A stretch of DNA of 64,000 bases from Zygnema cylindricum (lineage: Eukaryota; Streptophyta; Zygnematophyceae; Zygnematales; Zygnemataceae). Made by a program: the position numbers and the translations under genes. Shown here one piece after another: positions 57,687-64,000 of the stretch; position 1 is the first letter of the stretch, and every line of letters begins with the position of its first letter. The notes under the pieces are model-generated. The model searched no databases, was not told where the DNA came from, and saw only the letters and a list, made by a program, of their open reading frames with translations. The stretch covers positions 184,001 to 248,000 of the forward strand of contig JBBHKE010001784.1 in NCBI GenBank assembly GCA_037447655.1, in the 5' to 3' direction.

Positions 57687-58196
57687 CACCGTCAATCGAT
57701 ATAATAGTAAAGGAATAAAAAGCGTAAAAAAAATATATATATTAACAATAAACGGGATATTTTTTTTTATAATATACTGTAATTTGGGTTGTCCTAAATA
57801 ATAAATACCCGCCCTTTGAATGTTTACAGTAATATTTGTATTCGTACAAAATCTAACAATTCGTACGCCGTCGCGCTGTTCACACGGTCGACGGACGAAC
57901 AAATGAGAACGTGCATCTCTTTCTTCCAGTGCAGATTCACATGTGTGCGCAATAATGTTAAGTGTCTTTTTATGCCTTTGTAATTCAAAAAGTACCATTT
58001 CGAACAAAAATATCCTCTCCGTACGTCACGCTATTTCCATCGCAATGTACTTCCATTATTAACTCTACTTGAAAAAAAACCCTAATTAAAATAATGGAAA
58101 AAATAGAATTATGGATTGTATTTCGGGTTTTTTCTTTTTTAAAAAGAGCACCGAATTGGCGTTATATACTCTAATAGCGATTGACTAATAGCGGTG
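57687..58196. mobile_element. MITE family 1, long copy (510 bp)
   Basis: The left end is CACCGTCAATCGATATAATA; the right end carries an extra GACTAATAG before GCGGTG. Flanked by TA. The interior matches 54050-54600 (for example TCGACGGACGAACA.ATGAGAACGTG). Confidence 0.82.
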
Positions 58197-58604
58197 TACT
58201 GTACTGTATTGTACTTTTTTTATATTTTACTCTAATATATATACTATTTAACTGGTGTCGATTACAGTAATTGAGGAGGATTGAAATAGTGCCCTATCCC
58301 AGATATGCAAATCCGTACTCTAACCGCTCATTATTTCTGACGAAAGTACATACAACATGCGCGATACCGGCGTCGAGCCTTCATTCGCCCGTGCCATGCT
58401 ACAGCCACACTAATCACCAACGTGAGGAGAAAAGCGCTTTGCGTCGGACGATTCAGTTTCTATGTGCCGATGTTGGTTGTTCTATTGTCACGTAACGACA
58501 TGAGAGCGCGGTGCACCACTGCTGGACATTCGCTTGTTTCTATGTCGCAGTTGCAGGTGCTTTCTTTTGTTAATCACTTAATCAGTTTTCAAAATCTAAA
58601 GTAC

Positions 58605-59676
58605 ATCGTGAATCGCTATAGTACGGTACGGTACTATTAGCACTAATTCGACGCCCCTAAACTTTTATCCTCGAACCTATAATACAATTGAGAATTTTAT
58701 TTTCTCCTTTGCGCTACAGTGGTATAGACACGGTATAATTAGTGTAAATTACTCTACTTTGGACTGCTCCTAAATAGTGTAATGTACGAAATGTTGTCAT
58801 TTCGTACTAAATCTGCTCGTTATTTCGTACAATCTTACAAAAAAAGTGTGAGAAAGCGGCGTCGCCACGGGAAAGTGAGTGCGTCGCCGCGACTGATTCC
58901 TTGGAGTATAGAGTCAAAGACAAGGAAAAATCCAAAAGTCGCACGAACCTGTTCCCACGTCGACTACAACACTCTACTATACTTTACATGTGAACACCGA
59001 CTATGTCGCCGACCAGGAGGAAACGCGTATCCATATTATTAGTGGTAGATGTATAAACTACACCGCGAATCGTAATTAGAGTAGTGACAAAAAAGTAGAG
59101 TACAAAAACTAAAAAAAAATAAAAATAAGGGTAATGAACGCTAATTTTTGTGATAGAGCTATTTCAACTATGAAGTTTACTATAATTTATTTAACTACTC
59201 TAATTTGGCACGCTAATATCCTCTACTGTAAATAAGGTATTCGTACAAAATTTGGCAAAACGTACAGTTTATCATCACTATGACGTTTGCAAACGCGGTT
59301 TGTTAAAACACAGTTACATGATAACGGCCTGTATTAAATCATTATTTGTACTTTTCTACTTAATAAAGTACAATTTTGCACAGTCGGAAGTCGTCCCTAC
59401 TCCACACTATTTAAAACGAACCTATATTATAATTAAAAACGCTAATTAAACTTTACCTTAAATAGAATAATGAAAATTTAGAATCGTTTACTCTATTTCA
59501 TGTAATAAAGTCGGAATTTTGAGCAACCGAATTAGAGTAATTTACTCTAATTACGATTCGCGGTGTAGTGTAGTTTGTTGAGTGTTGACGTTCGGCCCTT
59601 AAACTCAAAATAGACTGAGTAACACTATTATGTATTTACCGTAGTAATTTTTTCACACTAATAGCGATTCACGGTG
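58605..59676. mobile_element. MITE family 1, long copy split by a nested copy
   Basis: The left end CATCGTGAATCGCTATAGTA and right end CTAATAGCGATTCACGGTG are inverted relatives with TA flanks. The outer element, without the inner copy at 59061-59565 and one TA, is about 565 bp, the usual long-form size. Confidence 0.72.
59061..59565. mobile_element. MITE family 1, nested copy (505 bp)
   Basis: The ends are CACCGCGAATCGTAATTAGA and its inverse, flanked by TA. It lies inside the copy at 58605-59676. Confidence 0.85.
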
Positions 59677-59690
59677 TAGTCAATATCCTA

Positions 59691-60048
59691 GTTCAAAAGT
59701 AGGTGAAAATAGGCCCATAAAATATGCCTATTGTTTGCAAAACATACAATATGGCCTTAATACCCATATTGTAGTTGGTCGCAAAATTAAAAATAATAGT
59801 AACATGGTTGAGTTGCACATCGATCGATAGAGAATTAAATGTCGTGACTAAATTTTGAAAAACATTCGGACAAAAAATTATTTTTCTGTGAGTTTTGAAG
59901 TTTTTTTTCATTTAAACGGTCATATTTGGACGATCGGACGGTCGCTGATCAAAGTAGCGATTTAATAAGATCACATGAAAAGCCCATAATACAACTTACG
60001 ACGAAGGCGCCTACAAAAGGCCTACAATGGAATCGCCTACTTTTGAAC
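59691..60048. mobile_element. MITE family 2, copy 2 (358 bp)
   Basis: The ends are GTTCAAAAGTAGG and its inverse, flanked by TA (59689-59690 and 60049-60050). The sequence aligns with 47469-48027 except for the extra ~200 bp there. It starts 14 bp after the end of a family 1 copy. Confidence 0.85.
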
Positions 60049-60050
60049 TA

Positions 60051-62939
60051 TGGTCAATATGCTTGCCCCCCATCATTTCGTACGGATTTTGTATAAAGTC
60101 TTTTTCCTATTTGTACTTGCAGCCCCAAACTTTGAGTGGAGGAAAACTGTAACAGGATTTTTAACCTCTCATAAATTCCCATTACTTCAATCAAGTTCAA
60201 CAACACATTCCACACATTGGAAAATACACATCCACATTGAAAGCACTCACATAAGGATAAACTTTAAATTAGAAGAAGCTTCTGTCCACATAACATTAGC
60301 TTGGTCTCTTGCCCTCTTGGCTCAACCCTTCTTATTAAAGTGGTTTCCTCTACTCTCCGCTCTTAATAATTCTATCTCTTAACTACTAAAAAACTATTTA
60401 GTTAGTAAGAGATTTCAATGCAAAAATGCCTTTTCTCCAATTTGGTATTAATCGCTCAAGACCAAGATCAGCCGGAATTTCCACAAACTTTTCCAAAGGA
60501 AAGATGTCTACTCTCCTCTTACACTTCACTATTTATCCATCATCGCCCTGGATTAGCCAGGCCAGAGTCAACGCTCCGTTTTAACAGGCTTTTACCTGGG
60601 CCAATCATTGATCATCAAAGACTCAGACTGACCAATGCACAAACGTGCGAAATCACTTACTAACTACTTAGTACTTTACTAACCAATCAAACGTTACGTT
60701 TAACTACGTAACATTTACGTGCAAAAGTGCGCGCCAAACGAAACGCGACTTCGCACGATTGTGCGTAACAAATTTTGCACGCAAAAACTTCTTACGAAAT
60801 TCCCTTAAGTGAAAGTGACGTTTCGTACTAAAATTTGTACGAAAAGAAGCACCGTGCATACTAAACATTTCATTATAACTTTATGAAACGTACACGCGTT
60901 ATTTCGGTACTAATTTGACCCTTAACCCGTTTCAATAATACCCACTTGTTATTTAGACTCCACTATGTCACCTAAATACACCCATCGCTCTAACTTTTAA
61001 AATATAACTCCAAATAGCGTCATTCTTTCGCGGACGTCTACCAAATTTAGTACTCTATAATCATAACACCCCTTTATAATCATACCCCTTTATAAACAAG
61101 TTCGATCTGCTATTACTGTTACAAATAATGTACCTTATGTTTCTGCGAAACGTGTTCCCTTTCGACTTTACCCTTGACTGACGAATGGAAGGCCGCTATT
61201 GACGCTTTTGACTCCAGTGGAAGGTCTCCCGTAGACGCGTCACTGTACGGATAGTATGCGCAAATGCTAAATGGTGTTGTACCTCGCGAGGTACATCAAA
61301 ATTTACAGAAAAATTTGAGACGCGACACGCTGGATAATGAACATACGTGTCAAGATGGCAACCAACGGAAATCAAAAATTTTCGCACACGATATACGCAT
61401 TCAAACATTCTATCGGAAACACATCAAAAATCTCGTAACCCACTTTCGTCACGCTATTTTTGTTGGCACCCTATTAGTCAAACTATTTATTGCACCACTC
61501 ATTCGTCACGCGAAAAACCAAGAACCCTAAAAAAATGAGTTGGTACATGACAATGCGTCTGCAAAGAGTACAAAAACTGTGTTGAACGATGACCTGGTAC
61601 GCACGAACATGGTACGCAAATGAAGATTTTTGGTCGGTGTTAGAAATCATTGATGATTTATAATATTCAATATTAACTTACGTGGTGCCACTAGATTTAC
61701 AGCACATGGATTACAAACTATGTGCAATAGAACATCGTTATAAATTCGTTCAAAAAATAGCATCTTGTAATGTTTGCCGTACAATTACAGAATGTCCTAA
61801 TGGAACTTCACCTTAAGCGTATTATAATCGTATATCATAAATAGGTTATAGTAAACGTATAATAAAGATAGCTTAGTAGCCTAGTTGTTCAATACGCACG
61901 ATTTTTTCATTTTTTCCAGTTTATACGTATTGTACGTGACTCTTCAAAAAAGCGCAAAATAACGTCTACTGTAAACTAAAATTGACAATTTACGGAAACC
62001 TTTAGAAAGATTACGGTAACTGTACAAATATTTACGGAAACGGTACCGAAATTGACGAAAAATATTCGATACACGTATCGGTACTTTTTGTTCAGTAAAC
62101 TAATCAGAATGTACATAGAAATGTACGAAATTTTATCGTCACCTTTACGGTCATTTCCAAAATGAGACGTTGCGGCGTCACACTATTTGAGCGTCGTAAG
62201 TTCAAAATGTGTACGGACGTCTTCTCTAAATTTCCGGAAAGAAGCCGCCATAAATACTTATGCAGTTGAAAGTGAAAATTAAAGGAAGACGTCATTACCG
62301 ACGCCACGGCAGTACTGTAGTTAGTAAACTGCCGTTGAAGCCGTTGACGAAGAAGTCACGGGCCTCCAAAAAACCAGCCATGCCTAGAGTTTGAGGATTA
62401 CGTCGTGCAATGTTGAATGATGAAAAATGTCATCTGCATATGGCTCGTACTAAGTTTTTTTGATGTTGCATGCTCTCCGAGAGGTAGAGAGAGAAGGCCA
62501 TGGCTGCTTGTTTGTGAACGAAAAACAATTTTTAATGATACAAAATTAGCGTTTTGCATGAATTAAACCTGGGCAAAAGTATGCCCCTACAATGCGCTTA
62601 CAGGATTAATCGAATGTAGATTTTCAGATACGTACATGAGGTGTGATAATTATTTGAAGGGAATTGCTAATCGCAGAGACAACTTTTGCTGCGCGCAGGT
62701 AGTTGTTAGAAATTGTACATTTGAAGTACAATTTTGTACAGGCTACGTACCTTTAATTTCAGATCTGACGGTAAATCCGTCGAACAACTCTGTCTGGCGG
62801 GATATTGTATCGGAGGTTAAAAAAGTGTCGCGCTTACAAACGTCGACTGTCATAAAAAAAAAAAAAATCACACGGCCGGCGCAGTTTTACTGTAACCAAA
62901 CTGCGGCAGCCACATATAAATAAAATGGCTACGCGCAGG
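60051..62939. other. Intergenic, no supported gene
   Basis: 60,060-60,660 is lower in GTAC than its surroundings and holds frames of 110 and 81 codons without motifs. 60,690-60,900 is rich in ACGTAAC/CGTAC blocks. A 16-bp palindrome GTACCTCGCGAGGTAC lies at 61279-61294. The rest is AT-rich. Confidence 0.4.
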
Positions 62940-62941
62940 TA

Positions 62942-63477
62942 CATCGCGAATCGTTATTAGTGTCAATAACTATAATTTGGGTTCTTACAATTTTGATTTT
63001 TTTTTTCAAATAGGATACATGATTTTTTATTTTTCCTTGACGTTAATTAAGGTACCGTACAAAATAGCATAAAGCCCGAAAGTACAATAAAATATAATAG
63101 TGTGGTGTACGGTCAATGTCAGACCATACATAAAAGTACCTTTTCGAGTGAAAATTTACAAAAAATGAATTAAATCAGACGTGCACGCATAGGAATGTGC
63201 GCTCAAAAAACGGGATTAGTTTGACATGTAAACTAGTATGGCATGTACAGATATTTTAATTTTGCGACGGCGTACGATTTCTTATATTTTGTACGGATAC
63301 ATATATTAATGTATATAATCGTACGGCGAATATTCCATTTTTGCTGTTCCCAAATTAACATTAACGCCGAAATTAGAATACACCTTTTTTTTGAAAAAAA
63401 TCAAATTCTTAATTAGAATCAAGTACGGTAAATTTTCTTCAACACTATTTAAACTTTGACACTAACGATTCGAGGTG
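62942..63477. mobile_element. MITE family 1, long copy (536 bp)
   Basis: The ends are CATCGCGAATCGTTATTAGT and, reversed, CACCTCGAATCGTTAGTG, flanked by TA. Interior blocks (AATGTCAGACCATA, GAATGTGCGCTC) match the copy at 56243-56788. Older than the short copies by eye. Confidence 0.78.
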
Positions 63478-63721
63478 TAGTTTAGTGCAAAAATGAAATC
63501 AACTCGCGAACCGTTACATTGAACTTGGACACATATTAAAGGACGACGTACAACATGTGTTAACTTGCACGAAACCGAATAAACTTCGTACAAAATAAAA
63601 ATGCATACCCGACTACCCGCGTATAAATATCGATGAAACTAAAATGACACGTCGTCACGTCCACGGTGGACGTGACATGGAGTTGATTTCATTTTTGCGG
63701 CTAACGTGAAGTGATAAACTA

Positions 63722-63939
63722 CACCGCCAATCGCTATTAGCGTGTACGTTTGATTAGCGTATACTATTATTTAGCGTGGTGTACGCTAATTGGAAATTTG
63801 GAAATTTTGGAAGAAATCGATTACTCTAATTAGGAATTAGGGCCCTTTTTTTAAATATTGTGGATAATTATATTTGAGAATAAAATATAAAAAAGCGGGA
63901 CGGGATTAGCGTACACAACGCTAATAGCGATTGGCGGTG
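63722..63939. mobile_element. MITE family 1, short copy (218 bp)
   Basis: Perfect ends, CACCGCCAATCGCTATTAGC and its inverse, flanked by TA (63720-63721 and 63940-63941). Close to 56801-57012 over its whole length. Confidence 0.9.
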
Positions 63940-63941
63940 TA

Positions 63942-64000
63942 CCCTGCGCATCGTCAACGACACTAATTTGGGTTCTTAAAATTTTGATTTGTTTCCTTAA
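63942..64000. mobile_element. Start of a further MITE-like copy, cut by the window end
   Basis: GCATCGTCAACGACACTAATTTGGGTTCTTA.. resembles the first part of the copy at 62942 (CATCGCGAATCG, then TTTGGGTTCTTAC). It continues past the window. Confidence 0.4.

Noticed and set aside
54050-63939. CRISPR-like array or regulatory repeat array
   Set aside because: Repeats are inverted pairs bounding 200-560-bp bodies with TA flanks; unit size and eukaryotic setting do not fit CRISPR.

Overview
This is a nuclear window from a eukaryote with a repeat-rich genome. It holds two convincing intron-containing genes, both on the minus strand, set in a large amount of transposon debris. The gene types, short GT-AG introns, plant-style Copia elements primed by initiator-Met tRNA, a LINE remnant and a PTB-type sodium/phosphate symporter suggest a green-lineage organism. 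A streptophyte alga is my best guess. That assignment is an inference and is not proven by the sequence.

Layout. 1-5.9 kb: short tandem repeats and mixed fragments of Copia-type LTRs and leaders. 6.2-12.6 kb: a full-length but decayed Copia element (A, minus strand) with two 1,035-bp LTRs. 13.7-17.0 kb: LTR fragments and the 5' part of Copia B (plus strand), broken against an inverted piece of a related element. 17.3-22.8 kb: Copia C (minus strand), nearly complete but with several in-frame stops. 22.8-35.1 kb: a large decayed Ty3/gypsy-type element (plus strand) with ~1.5-kb LTRs, followed by a partial third LTR. 35.7-36.7 kb: the 3' end of a LINE-like ORF (minus strand).

38.16-42.64 kb holds a complete 13-exon gene for a 602-aa PHO4/PiT-family phosphate symporter; every exon joins in frame. 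43-50.3 kb is intergenic, with a fold-back element, a small MITE and a ~680-bp polypurine tract. 50.47-53.56 kb holds a 4-exon gene for a 634-aa F-box/LRR protein, probably a substrate receptor of an SCF ubiquitin ligase. The two genes do not obviously share a pathway.

54-64 kb is an island of a TA-flanked, Tc1/mariner/Stowaway-like MITE family with long (~505-565 bp) and short (~200-220 bp) forms, tandem copies and one nested insertion. This island, together with another copy at 37.1 kb, is the most unusual feature of the window. No rRNA, CRISPR array, bacterial operon or intact tRNA gene was found.
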